DNA of 64,000 nt from Persicaria tinctoria (Eukaryota; Streptophyta; Magnoliopsida; Caryophyllales; Polygonaceae), in contig JBANSL010000012.1 in assembly GCA_037127255.1 (NCBI GenBank), positions 24,066,615 to 24,130,614 on the forward strand. Direction: 5' to 3'. Below are positions 23,037 through 34,420 of this stretch, one piece after another. The notes beneath the pieces were generated by a model. It searched no databases. It was given only the letters and a program-made list of their open reading frames with translations, and was not told the origin of the DNA. Position numbers and translations under genes: made by a program. Position 1 is the first letter of the stretch, and each line of letters begins with the position of its first letter.

Positions 23037-23867
23037 GGCATAGACAAAATTCCCTTTAAAATGCATGATGGGGTGGTTAGGTCTTTCAACAGGTTAGGTG
23101 GATACCTGATAAGAATAGAAATTTGTTGTCTAAATCTATGTTTGATAACCTTGACTATGATATAAACATTAAAAGAGGAATTAGACTGGTTTATAGGAAT
23201 GGTATGGTTCTCATGAAAAGTGTTAAGGAAAATGGTCTTTATCATATTGTTTGTAATCTTGTGTTGAATGATGTCTCTTTATCTGTCGAGTCTTCTACTT
23301 CTACATCCATGACTTTGAATGAGACTATGATTTGGCATGCTAGATTAGCTCATATTGGGAACAAAGGTTTACATTATCTGTTTAAACAAGGTCATTTTGA
23401 AGGCAAACCCTCTGATTTTGAAAATTTGTGAAAACTGCATTTTTGGAAAACATGCAAAAGAATGTTTTAAAAAATCAGATTTTGTTGCTAAGAGGCCTTT
23501 AGAGTTTAGACTATGTGCACGCATACCTATGGGGACCTACCCAGGTTGATACTATGGGTGGAAGGAAGTACTTTCTTTCACTAATAGATCACCACTCCAT
23601 GAAGGTTTGGGTGCACTTGCTAAAAGCCAAAAGTTACACTTTTGAAACTTTTAAGGTTTAGAAAACAATAACAGAGCAACAAACTATTTTTAAACAGAGA
23701 TGCCTAAGAACAAATAATGGACTGGAGTTCTATAACAAAGAATGTTTGATGATTATTGCAACAATCATGGTATTATAAGACATCTTACTGTTCAGGAAAC
23801 CCCCAACAGAATGGTACAGTCGAGAGAATGAACATGACACTTCTTGAAAAAGCCAGGTGTATGCTCA
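23037..23867 (+). pseudogene. Copia protease end, GAG-pre-integrase and integrase N-terminus
   Basis: IDKIPFKMHDG, then the GAG-pre-integrase signature MIWHARLAHIGNKGLHYL (near 23330), the zinc-binding CENCIFGKH, and integrase core remnants up to about 23867 (including a degraded NGLEFYN around 23715 and TVERMNMTLLEKARCM). Several frameshifts and stops. Cut at 23867, it continues at 35724. Confidence 0.75.
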
Positions 23868-25286
23868 TAGGGCTATTATTTGAACCAAACGGGCCGAGTA
23901 TTGTTGGTTCATATTTAGTTCATTTAGAATAGGAACGAGCTCGAGCCGAGCCTAAATTTTGACTCGAGCTTAAAAATGTGCTCATACTCGACCCGTTTAT
24001 GAAATGAAAGAGCTCGAGCCAAGTTTTTTTTCGAGCTTTAAGCAGTTCTACTTGCTCATTATATAGTAACTTAAAGGAAATTTTAAAAATTCTATAAAAT
24101 TCGAGCTATTTGAGCTTAATTCGAATGAGTCGAGCTTTGGACCGAGCTTTAAAATGTGCTCATACTCGGCTCGTTTAGAAAATGAACGAGCTCGAGCCGA
24201 GTTTTTATCAAGAGAGTACGGGTCAAATTCAAGCTACTCGTGTTCACGTAACATGTAACGGCCCAAATAGAAATATTCGGGTTACGTTTCGAAGGTTGGA
24301 TACCTTCGTTCGGATCTTGCAATCCAGGTACAGGTCAAGGTTTCAAACCTAAAAAGTTAGTGTTTCAAGTGGTGGTTTTGAACCCCAAATAAAACAAAGG
24401 GTCATTGGGTACCCAGAACCTGTCCTATAGACTAAGTCGCTCAAATTCATTTCAAGTAAAAAGCACTTAAAACTAAATCAAAATACAACTTGCCACGACG
24501 GAGCTAGGTCAAAACCAAAATATGAATACGAGTATAGAAATCATTCGGTCAAGTCTGGTGGAGCATAGAACAAGCATTAATATGCAGACAAACCTAAAAT
24601 AATACATGGCGTGGGATCAGACTGAGGCTCATACACGTGACTAGGTCCCAATGTAGGCACACATATACGCTAATCCTAGATAAAGATGCTTCTAATGCAG
24701 AGTGGAATTTAAACATACAAGTCATGCTTATCAGGATATATATGCAGAAAAAATGTAAAGGCGCCCAAAGAATGCCAAGTGGCATATCCCTCTCCTACCT
24801 CTACCCCACTTTCCGTTAGGGTAGACACTGACTAGTACGGTGCTATAGCATAGCAATCATCATCATAATATATGTGCACATCGATAATCAATCATCATTA
24901 TCTCGTCATCATGCTCATATCGTAATCATGCTGATAAAACAAAACTCGAGATAATATGACTCAGGACAACCTGGTGGAGCTGGGCTATCCTATGACCCTA
25001 GCAAAGACTCTACGATTTCACAGGTAACGACCGTTTTGTTTCCAAACACATTGGGTAAACGAATGCCCATTCAAGTGTGCAAGCCTAAGCATGATACTAC
25101 ATGATTCATGCTTTCATGCTTATGCAACACCTAGTATATCATGTGACTACATGCATATGAGAATCAATCTGAGTAAGCTCCACGAAGGAACTTACCTGCA
25201 AAGCTAAACAACAAGGCAAAAAAAAGTGGAAATCCAATAAGTCAACAAGCGCCTATTATAATAATAAGGATTATGATAAGATATAA

Positions 25287-25604
25287 TGTGGTGTGCGCTC
25301 AAATAACCATGATTTTCGCTTACATTCATATCGATTTCTGTATGCATTTCATATCTCTGGGTTTGATTTATACAGAATCTTTGTAGTTTATGCTTATTTG
25401 CCAATTATGGAGGTCTACACTAGTTTCTATTTAATTTTGCAGAAATCGAGACACTTTACAAGCAATTCGGAGAAGGGAAGGAAACTGTCAGAATGCTCAA
25501 GGTCGACTACAACAACTCAAGGTCGAGCAGAAGCTAAGCCAGAAAGCATCAAGCAGAAGAAGAGAAGAAATCCACTCGACAGGACTAGTCGACGGCGATG
25601 AAAT
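25287..25604 (+). repeat. Partial LTR of the Athila-like element
   Basis: TGTGGTGTGCGCTCAAATAA onward aligns with the start of the solo LTR at 41423-39690 (minus), including TTTGTAGTTTATG and TATGGAGGT. Similarity stops near 25604, where unrelated DNA begins. Confidence 0.65.
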
Positions 25605-26093
25605 TTTTCCAATTTTTTAATATTGGTCCCCCAAGGTGGAGGAGATGGAGAAAAAAAAGGTCTTCTTTGCCTGTGTCGTGTCTGATGGCCTTTCACACTT
25701 GTTGCTCCATCAATGGATTTTCACCGCCTCATCAAAGACACCATCTTTTTCCGCAAAGACCTCATCGTTGCCCACTATGACTACATTTGCATCTTTTGCC
25801 TCACGAGCTCTGACCTCTCCAACTTCACCTTCCCCAACCCCCACTTTGTTTCCGAACCCACCCTGCCAATCTCCTCTCTTCCATTTCAGCTTCTTCAAAA
25901 TCACCCCTACTCCTCTCATCTATACTCACTACTCCTCTTCCATCCCGACCTCTCCCGCTTTGTCCTCTATTCAAACCACCTTTGCCCCCATACGCTATGA
26001 TGATTGCGAGCTCCAATTTTACGCATATGTATAGTCCGTTCCCTAGCCTGAAATTTGTTGTATACAAATGGAGATCGCATGCGAAGCTCCCTC
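25605..26093. other. Unassigned segment, part of a 5.5-kb mosaic
   Basis: Overlapping open frames (for example 25636-26034) are CT-rich and show no domain I recognise. It lies between an LTR fragment and a hAT-like end. Origin unknown. Confidence 0.4.
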
Positions 26094-26560
26094 CCATAAA
26101 GTGGTGGATCTAAGGGGATGCTTGTGGTGGCTGAAGCCCCCCTAGGTTGGAAAAAATTGTAAGCAAAAATTTTATGGAATTTTTTTGGTAAATTTTACTA
26201 ATTTTTTATATATATAAAAGAGATATTTTACTAATGAATCATTGAGATAACTTAGCTTATTTGGGAAGTAGAGATATTTATTGCTTGAGGTCGTGAGTTC
26301 GAATTCCATTAGCCTAATTTTTTCAATAATTTTTATTTCTCTTAGTTTTATTCTACTAAAAATTCTTAATCAAATAACAAATTTAAGGTATTCTCCAATA
26401 TATTTAAACAAAAACATTCTTTTCTATATATACATATAAAAAATTCTCCTTTTTTAAAATAATATATGTTTTCTTAAATTTTTTCTATATAAATATCTAT
26501 TTAAATCACAAATTTAAAAATTTTACTAACATATTTTTAAAAAATTATTTTTTCATCATA
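26094..26560. mobile_element. hAT-like element, one end visible
   Basis: Starts AAAGTGGTGGATCTAAGGGG, like the CAGTGGCGGATC family of ends. Contains a tRNA-like pair TAGCTTATTTGG (26253) and GAGTTCGAATTCC (26295). No right end was found before the MITE at 26561. Confidence 0.45.
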
Positions 26561-26826
26561 CTACCTCCATTCGGAAAAAACTTGCCGTTTACTATTCACG
26601 CACGCTTTTTCAGAATGATAAAAACTATACAAAATATTCATTGTTTTTTATAAATTTTTTTAACAAATTTGTACTTATTAATAATAACTACGAAATCGTT
26701 AAAAAAAATTATTAAAAAAAAGTAGATATTTTATATAGTTTTTGTCTCATAAAAAAGCGTGCGTGTAAAGTAAAGTGACAATGTCACTTTACTATACACG
26801 CACGCTTTTTTTGCATATACTACCTC
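26561..26826. mobile_element. Stowaway-like MITE, rearranged
   Basis: CTACCTCCATTCGG at 26561 is a Stowaway-type end. Arms with CACGCACGCTTTTT and AAAAAAGCGTGCGTG form an inverted repeat. The right end is instead a second 27-bp hairpin around GTGACAATGTCAC (near 26785), followed by another left-type end TACTACCTCCGTG, so one terminus has been replaced. Confidence 0.55.
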
Positions 26827-27140
26827 CGTGCGGTAAAACATGTCACATCCTTTCTGAATCCAACCCTTTTCCACTCCCACCATGGACAAATCTGTCAAAA
26901 AATACAATGACTCATTGACCTTGTTGTCACCTTTTTGAAGTCTATGTCGCCCATTAGTAGTGGAGCAAATTTAATTGGAAGTTCACAACTTATTATAGAT
27001 ATAACATTATTGTTTAAAATGATGATGTTTTAGTTCAAAACAACATCCTTTATTACCTACCACACACACACGCCCACACACGCACACATATATGTTGGTT
27101 AAATGAATAACGATGACGTTTTAGTTTATAATATATTTCT
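26827..27140. other. Spacer, no gene seen
   Basis: A+T-rich; a CACACA-rich patch near 27060-27090 only. Confidence 0.45.
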
Positions 27141-27660
27141 TCATCTATTATGTTGAGGGCAATCATTGTCTTTTCTCCATCTATTTTTGACTGCTCTGCT
27201 CTCTCAAAAGAGAGACTTCTTCTTGCTCTACCAATTCGCCTGCAGGGTCAGAATAATGGAATTCGACTAGTTCAGTTCAGCGTCCAAGTCACTACGCCGC
27301 TTTCCTCTCAAAAAAAGAAACTCAACGATGTAAAAAAAAGCTTTTGGGATTGAATGACAAGGTTCAAAGTAAGTCATCTACCCTTGCGAAAGATAGCTGG
27401 TATGAGAAAGATTTGGTTGTCAACATATTAAGCTTGGTTGCCCTTCAGTCTTTCTGGAGATTTTTCTGAGAATGAAAAGAAGAAATCAATGCTCACTCGC
27501 CGGCAGGCAACTTCCAATAGACCCCAATCCAATATTTCTACTTTTCTAGAAGCTAGGGCTTTGTTCACCTTTGGACACGAACACTATTCCGTTCTTAGCG
27601 GAAACCCGCCTTACACTCCATATGTGTGCGCTCGAGAAGGTCTCGAATAGACTTGTGCTG
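27141..27660. other. Segment with organelle-like composition, origin unsure
   Basis: This block is less A+T-rich than its surroundings and reads like plant mitochondrial spacer DNA (for example CTTGCGAAAGATAGCTGG and TTAGCGGAAACCCGCC). Two short open frames (27150-27353 and 27438-27650) carry no known domain. The organellar origin is an impression that only a search could confirm. Confidence 0.25.
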
Positions 27661-28385
27661 AATTATAATTACAAAATCATCGTCTACTCTACCCTTATAA
27701 TAATTACAAAATAATCTTCATCCCTATAATATCATAAATAATCATCATCCATTCCATGGGCAAACATGGTTTTTTCTTTCTTTCAATTCAACACCACAAC
27801 CCAGGTCATTCTGACACTAGTTGACACAATTTTTTGATTTATAATCATATTTTTCAAAAATATTTCCATGATTTTCTAAAATATTTGTTCTCAAATATAT
27901 ATGAATCATCAATTATAACATTCTTATCATTTAAAAAAACTATCTATACTTTTTGCCTAATAGAATTTTGTGTAACATCAAATGTTATATAATGTACAAT
28001 AGGTTACCTTCACTCGACACGACACCCATGATCCACACTTCAATGGGTCGTTCGAAAAATTAAAATTTTTAATAAAAAATACCTGGGTCTATACTTCGAC
28101 CCTAAACCCAACCCATTCATAATCTTGTTACTAATACTATGTATTTAAATATTTTGTATTGTGATATTTTATTCTTAGAAATGTACTATAATGCTTATTT
28201 ATGTGATTTGTGTCATCTATATGTCATAATATGTTTCTATTTTTGTTTAATCTTGCTATTAATTTTGCAACGTAAGGTAGAGAAAAATACATAACATTGT
28301 GCATCTATTTATTTGATTCGATTCACCTGGATACTATACTCGTAGATGATAGACGACTCGGATATAAATAAAGGGTTGATGGATA
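27661..28385. other. A+T-rich spacer
   Basis: No protein similarity. ACCCAACCCATTC-like words near 28100 recall non-autonomous TIR elements, but no pair of ends was found. Confidence 0.4.
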
Positions 28386-28389
28386 ACGG

Positions 28390-29100
28390 ATGAATCGCTG
28401 CATCAAAATACTAGCCCTTCCCTCTGAAATCTTGCCACCCACAATGGAAGCCTTTCTCAAGGCAGCCTCCGGCACCGACGACAAAGGTGGCGGCAATGTA
28501 AACGAATCCTCGCCTGAAGGAAGATCACATCTTCTATTGTCGGATGCACTGGCCGAGAAGGGAGGGGCGTTCATCAGTGACGAAGATCTCAGTGGTGAAA
28601 CCGTTGCATGGAAAGTTGAGGTGACAATAATTATCTTCATTCGAAACTCCAGTTAGTGAACCTTGATTGTCTTTTTTGAACTTGAAATTTGGGGCTTGTT
28701 CTTTTGATTGGGGAATTAGGGTTTTGGTTTGGCATTAAGATTAGCAATTGTCTATTAAATGGATGATTTCAATCGGGTGATCATTCTGTATAAAGCTTTG
28801 TGTGAACTAAATTTAAATCTCTTAAATGCCATGTTTCCCAAATGCAAATCTTTCTCTTCCAATTTGATTAGAAATGGAAACTTATATATTACTTATCTTC
28901 TTATGTTTCAAGTTATTTTGAATTTGATCGACATTTCTTTGCCCGCGATTTTAAAAAAATTGGTCTATTCTATTGATCATCCATGTGTAAGATGAGATCG
29001 TTTGTTGAAACTTTCTTCATATCATTATTTTCATTTGCTTGTAGATCAATCCAGGAGCAACAACTACTGATACGAAGTTTAAGGCATTGACTCCGCTGCT
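28390..29100 (+). pseudogene. Possible captured gene fragment, function unknown
   Basis: A frame at 28390-28656 with an internal ATG at 28441 encodes MEAFLKAASGTDDKGGGN and further acidic sequence, with gene-like codon composition. A second exon-like patch at about 29046-29110 reads TTDTKFKALTPLLHL after a splice-acceptor-like tract. I do not recognise the protein. It could be an exon captured by a transposon. No complete gene is present. Confidence 0.3.
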
Positions 29101-29129
29101 GCATCTGGGCATATGTTAACAAATGAACT

Positions 29130-29965
29130 TGTTAATGATAATGCTCTTTCTTATTTTCCTTTGCTCCATCGTTGTCTTTGTTTTTGTAGTCTTTTCTCTT
29201 CTTTGTTGGTGCCTCATCTGGAATTGCATTGTCGGCTGTATCCATCAAGACTGGTTCCACTTCCCCAACATCTTGTGCTTCATCATCACTCACATAACCT
29301 CCTTGCCCTTTTGTTTATTGATCTGTTTTTACCTCACCACATGATGCCATATGTTCTTTAGCTCTTCAAGCCTTACTGGCTTGTAGGTCCTTATTGTGAG
29401 CTATCTTGTGACATGACCAATGAGAGACTTCTTTTGAAGGCCTAATTGCATGTTTTGACGTTTGTTGCCCAATTACGATTACTATCGAAGCACAAATGAC
29501 GTCTATATGCCATAAATTAACGGGCTTGATCTTCGTGAGCACATACGACTTGAACTTGCCATTTCAGTTATTAGTAAGTCGAAAACCTTTTCTTAGTGTC
29601 TTGATGATGATTATGATAATTGAGTGGGACTTATGATTTTTGTACTTCCAGTGTTGTCAGCGAATGATGAGCCGAGGCTTGTGATGAAGGGAGTAAGCTA
29701 GGCATGGCGTTGTTTGACTATTTGTTGAAGACAGTAACGCTTGAAGAGCTAAAGAACATATGTCATCATGTGGTCAGTGAAAATAGATCAACAAACAAAA
29801 GGAAAAAGAGGTTATGAGTGATGCTGAAGCACGAGATGTTGCTGAAGCATAACCCATCTTAATGGATGCAACTTACAATGCAATCCCAAAGGAGGCGACA
29901 ACAAAGAAGAGGAAAGACCAAGAAATCAAAGACAACGATGGGGTGAAGGAAAAGATGATATCTGC
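29130..29965. repeat. Long inverted duplication of a coding-like segment
   Basis: The left arm, about 29130-29380, is the inverse complement of the right arm, about 29732-29965, with a loop of about 350 bp. The innermost part is nearly perfect (CTTGAAGAGCTAAAGAACAT at 29740 against its complement at 29351-29370). Outer parts are about 80% alike by eye. The right arm translates to LEELKNI... and a Lys-rich TTKKRKDQEIKDNDG, so both arms derive from one coding sequence. Confidence 0.8.
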
Positions 29966-29985
29966 ATTCATAATGGAATCCAAGC

Positions 29986-31090
29986 GATCTCCAGATTGAT
30001 CAAAAAATCTTTTCAATTGGCTAGAATCCCCCTTTTTATGTCATCAACAAACTAGAATTAACATTTAAAAGATGTGGTATCAACATTGAATCCAATAATA
30101 AAATGTGTCATAAATATAGAATTCACCATTTATGTCATTGATAAAATTTGGCACAGACATAGAATTTATGTATTTGGTAAAGTGTCATTAACATAGAATT
30201 CAAAAATAAGATTTGGGGTGGGTTTTGCTCTGCCCTCTCTCTAGAAATCCCTAGAGATCGAGAGAATGAGAAACCCCGTTGGCACAAAGGCAATCCATCC
30301 ACAACATCGCCACCCCTAAACATCAAACACCACCACTTTAACTCCCAATTAGCAACTACAATGTCATCAACAACAATCAAAAGTGGGGAATAACATAGTT
30401 AACTTCAACCCTACTGGGGAACAATCGAGATGTTAACCTCTCAACCACAAACCTAAAAATAAAAAACCAAATAAATTATTAACAACTCCATCATCAACTA
30501 ATGGAATGAGCTCCCACTCTATGAGGCAACTCTACCACTACCAAAAATTTATTCTGGGAGATCCTAACATCCTCCAAGGGAGACCCTCCATCCTGATCCA
30601 TCACAACCTCTTTTTGTGGGGATTCAAAACCGCCACTGAAACATTGAGAAAAGATGGGTCTTTTACCAGACCACCACCAACCTATACTATCAACCTCTAG
30701 ATCCCTAAATGGTTAAATCCAAATCTAGTTTATCACTGTTGATATCGAATGATTTTACCCAGTTTATGACCCCAACCCCTTTCTACATATATTATGCAAA
30801 ACTTAATTCATTCCTATCAAACAAAATTAAGTATAACATTAAGAGTTCAGTTGTAAACTCTCTACAAACATTTGAATAAAGGATAAATTTTGATCATTAT
30901 ATACGATCATCATGGAATACAAAACCACTTACCTAGATCAACCTTAGTTGTTGATGCTTGTTTAAACAAAGGCGCCTCATCATCCAAATTAATTGCTTAC
31001 AAAAATAATTGATTTATAACGGGAAACACTTCTGAATGAAACAATAACATTCATTAAATAGTCAAGATTAAAAGTCAATCGCGCCCTTTT
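29986..31090. other. Non-coding, short repeated words
   Basis: About 30040-30200 holds several copies of a TGTCATNNANANANAATT-like word (30043, 30104, 30135, 30183), resembling subterminal repeats of a DNA transposon. No termini were established, and no gene. Confidence 0.4.
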
Positions 31091-31115
31091 TAGTTCCTTT
31101 TTACGCCTTTTCTTT

Positions 31116-32354
31116 TTGTTTTTGTTTCACAGGTGCATGCGAAGAACTAATCGCACACCCATCGATCCTATTCTCGAGCCTGGGCGCTTTTTCCATCTTC
31201 AACAAAGGCTAAGAAGAAGACTCATGTCGACTGCTAACAACGAGAATGAGGTACAGCTCACACCAGCACAGAAGCTTGAGCAACTCCACAGACAGATAAA
31301 GGAGTTCACCACTAGACAGACAGAATATGCCCAGCGAGAGGTGGAATATGAACGGAATCAACAAAGGTGGGAGGCAAGGGTAGATCGCGAAGGAGTATCT
31401 GCATCCTACTGTAGAAGTTTCAGAATTACCAATCGCCCCCCCCCCCCCCCCCCCCCGCGTCAATTTTGAAATTCGTCCTTCTTTTATTTCTGAATTTAGG
31501 AGAAACCCAATGAATGCCCTTTAGAGCATATAACTACTTTTCTAGATTTGTGTGAACCTATTGCAAATGATGCCAATCTAGAATATCTGAAACTAAAGGC
31601 TTTTCATTGGTCCCTTGCAGGAGTAGCTTTACAGTGGCTTGAGGGTTTAGCCCCACAATCTATTCACACATGCAACGAACTAAGGGATTTGTTTCTTAAA
31701 AGGTTCTTCCCTCCAGCCAAAACGGGGCAACTCAGACAGCAGATCACGACTTTCAAATAGAAGCCAGGGGAAACACTTGCCAAGGATGGGGAGCGCTACA
31801 AACGACTACTGAAATCCTGTCCTATGCATGGACAACCACCCTATGTGATCCAGGAGATCATCTTCAATTGCCTGGATGCTCCAACAAAGGAGCGGATCGA
31901 CAACTATACGGCCTATAGGTATCTCAAGTACACACCACGACGTGCTTGGGAAACCTTTGAGACATTGGCCAATTATGACAACACCTATGTGACTTCTACG
32001 GCCTCCGATGAAAGGTATGAAAGGTCTGCCCCATCTATGCCACTCTATGAGCCACCAAAAGAAGTTGATCCGGACGTTAAGGACCAGTTCCACAATGACC
32101 AGGTACGTCGTCTCACCAAACAAGTTAAATTTCTGTCTAAAAACCAACCTTGTTTGGAGTGTGGGTCTGTGAGCCACAACACTATTGCATGCCCACATGC
32201 CGACCAAGTGCATCTTGCAGAGACCCACGAAGATGCGCGCTATGCAGGGGAAAATTACTTAGGGCAACACCAACAACAAAACTGGAGCTACAATCATCAG
32301 CCCCAATACCAAAGAAACCCCCCACCCTATAGAGCTCCTGGTCATCCTGACTGA
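31116..32354 (+). pseudogene. Athila-like gag
   Basis: N-terminal coiled-coil-like Gln/Glu region (about 31240-31380). A long poly(C) tract at about 31437-31456 throws the frame. Core gag then reads LKLKAFHWSLAGVALQWLE and LFLKRFFPPAKTGQLRQQIT, diagnostic of Athila/Tat gag. TAG at 31758-31760 interrupts it in the same frame. After the stop comes YKRLLKSCPMHGQPPYVIQE, then a CLECGSVSHNTIACPH zinc-knuckle-like segment near 32153. Not translatable as one protein. Confidence 0.82.
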
Positions 32355-32684
32355 GAAAGTAAGAAAGATGACATGCAGTTGGTTATTCTTGAAGAGATGC
32401 AAAGGAATCACACTGAAAGCAAGAAATCCATCAATTCCATTCACACTCAACTGCATGACATCAACTCCAAACTTGGGGAGATAGACATCTAGCGGAAGAC
32501 TATGGAGACCCAAATGGATGAACTGGTAGCCTCCGTCCCCAAAGAATCAGGTACGCTCCTTGGATCTTCTAAACCAAGCCCTAAATCAAAATCTGCATGT
32601 CAGGTGGCGGCCATGAATCTAAGGAGTGGACGTTAGCTGCAAACACTCGAGCAGACAACGGAGGAAGAAGCTGCTGGAGACTAC

Positions 32685-33107
32685 TTGACATCAACTAATG
32701 CAGTCGACGTCGACCAGAATCTATTATATGTCGACCATCCCATAGTCGACGTCGACCAGAATGCAGAAAATCTTCAAAAGTCGACTCCTCTAGTCGACGT
32801 CAACCAGCCCATAATTGACGTAGACCAGCCCGTACTTGGCGTCGACCACACTCCATCACCTCCGAAGAAGAAAACGCTGTCATTCCCAACAAAATCTTTG
32901 AAGGACCCAGCAGAGAAAAAGTTCCAGCGGTTCGTGAAGATGCTTCAAAGGCTCAACGTCACCATTCCCTTTACAGAAGATCTTCATGCGATACCCTCAT
33001 ATGTGAAGTTCCTCAAAGACATCTTAAGCAAGAAGCGATCGATTGCTGAGATTGCAGAGGAATGCAGTAAGATGGACCTTCCAGAGAAAAAAGCCAAATC
33101 CAAGTAA
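32685..33107 (+). pseudogene. Gag-protease linker with VDVDQ repeats
   Basis: A 140-codon frame contains at least six units of the (V/I)DVDQ/VDH type, each encoded by GTCGACGTCGACCA or a close variant. It continues with FQRFVKMLQRLNVTIPFTED and YVKFLKDILSKKR, the conserved Athila segment upstream of protease. Confidence 0.7.
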
Positions 33108-33119
33108 GCTTGCTATAAC

Positions 33120-33771
33120 TATTGGATTTGGTCAATAAAATTCAATACCTTGTGTGACTTAGGAGCCAACGTCGGCATCATGCCTTTATCAATCTGGTCC
33201 AAAGTCAAGATATGAGCCTTAGAGCATGTGGATGCATGATTATACATGGCGAACAACAATGTGGTCATCCCAATACGCATGATGGATGATGTACCGGTGC
33301 AAGTAGGTAAGTTCTTTGTCCCTTTTGATTTTCTAGTTATTGATATGGCAGAGGACCCTGCTTGTCCCATTATTTTAGGAAGGCCTTTCTTAGAAACTGT
33401 GGATGCACATAAGCGTATGGAAGGGAGTGCTCACTTTCAACATCAGCGATGAGGTAATTGAGTATTCTTTCAATAAAACTGAAAGACATACATGTCCTAT
33501 GGCGGCCAAGTCAATTTCAGAAAGGTACATCACTTGCGGGGAGCCTAAGGTAAGGAATATGACCCCCGAAGAGCTAGAGAAGAGGGCTATGGAAGCCCGG
33601 GTGGAGGAAATCATGGCAATCCTGAACGAGAAGACAGAGAATTTACTCGACATCGACCAAGGTAAGTCGACGTCGACTAACATTATTTCAGATGCTTTGC
33701 CAGGTCTTAAGTATGGGGTCGACATCGACCAAACTTACTCGACGTCGAGTAAGTTAGTCGACATCAACTAA
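33120..33771 (+). pseudogene. Athila-like aspartic protease and following linker
   Basis: Around 33150-33200 a broken frame encodes CDLGANVGIMPLSIWSKVK, where the retropepsin D-T/S-G-A motif reads DLGA. The domain continues at 33246-33452 with VGKFFVPFDFLVIDM and IILGRPFL (the ILG flap-end motif). A frameshift near 33410 moves to the frame that ends with DIDQ repeats at 33650-33771. Confidence 0.72.
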
Positions 33772-33834
33772 ATTCAGACGCCCCCATCGACTTCTCCTTC
33801 GTCGAGCAACCCACCAGTAGCAGAAAAGTACTCG

Positions 33835-34236
33835 ATGTCAACTAGTCCTACTCGACGTCGACCAAATCCAGGGGTCCCAAATGATGAAAATTCAGCAAAG
33901 GTAAGCCGAGGTAAGGACATATCTTCCCCAATTTCAATAAAAGACTTATCTATACATGGAAGAGGTTTGCCTTGGTATGTGCGCCTATGCAGAGTTTCCA
34001 ATGATGATCCGAAAGACTACGAAGTAGGAGACAAGGTGTATGTTTCCAAATCAAAGAATCATTGGTTCTCTAACAAGTTCAAGGAGAAAAAGATGGGACC
34101 ATTCACGGTGCATAAGATCCATTCCGGAGGATTACAACTAATGGACAAGAATGGAGTCTTATTCGAGGCTCAGGCCACATGGGCGCCGCATAAGCCACCT
34201 TCAGCGAGAAAGAAGAAATCGGCCTTGCGATTATAA
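33835..34236 (+). pseudogene. Integrase C-terminal tail of Athila-like element
   Basis: After a Ser/Arg/Pro-rich start, the segment YEVGDKVYVSKSKNHWF and KKMGPFTVHKIHSGGLQLMD matches the C-terminal DNA-binding tail of Gypsy integrases, which normally follows the catalytic core. The core is missing, so this is a fusion left by internal deletion. Confidence 0.7.
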
Positions 34237-34239
34237 AAT

Positions 34240-34420
34240 CTGGAGCTTGTAACAAGACAATCAGTTTTTAGGATTTTTAGACACTTTTTGCTTTTGGTTT
34301 TAAACATTATTTTGGATTTTCTTTTTTGGTTTTAAAATTTAGAGCTTGTAACAAGACAATTATTTTAGTTTTGGTTTTAAACATTATCTAGAGCTTGTAA
34401 CAAGACAATCTTGAGCTTAT
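34240..34420 (+). repeat. Short tandem repeat AGAGCTTGTAACAAGACAAT (3 units)
   Basis: (T/A)GAGCTTGTAACAAGACAAT occurs at about 34242, 34341 and 34390, separated by GTTTTAAACATTAT-containing spacers. It lies directly after the integrase tail, in the 3' internal region. Confidence 0.75.

Larger units (their letters stand above)
31116..34236 (+). mobile_element. Athila-like Ty3/Gypsy internal region, pol mostly deleted
   Basis: Order: gag (31116-32354), linker with VDVDQ repeats (32685-33107), aspartic protease (33120-33450), second repeat-bearing linker (33600-33860), then the C-terminal tail of integrase (33960-34236). RT, RNase H and the integrase core are absent between about 33860 and 33960. 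Gag and protease match the Athila/Tat group. It is a deletion derivative without a 3' LTR here. Confidence 0.8.

Noticed and set aside
25636..26034. 132-codon plus-strand frame
   Set aside because: Low-complexity Ser/Thr/Pro translation from CT-rich DNA, overlapped by other frames; no support as a gene.
29113..29361. 82-codon hydrophobic frame
   Set aside because: It is the antisense reading of the left arm of the inverted duplication; the Lys-rich reading on the other strand is the likely source.
31430..31460. Poly(C) tract as a programmed frameshift site in gag
   Set aside because: The frame is broken again by stops downstream; homopolymer slippage or sequencing error is the simpler reading.
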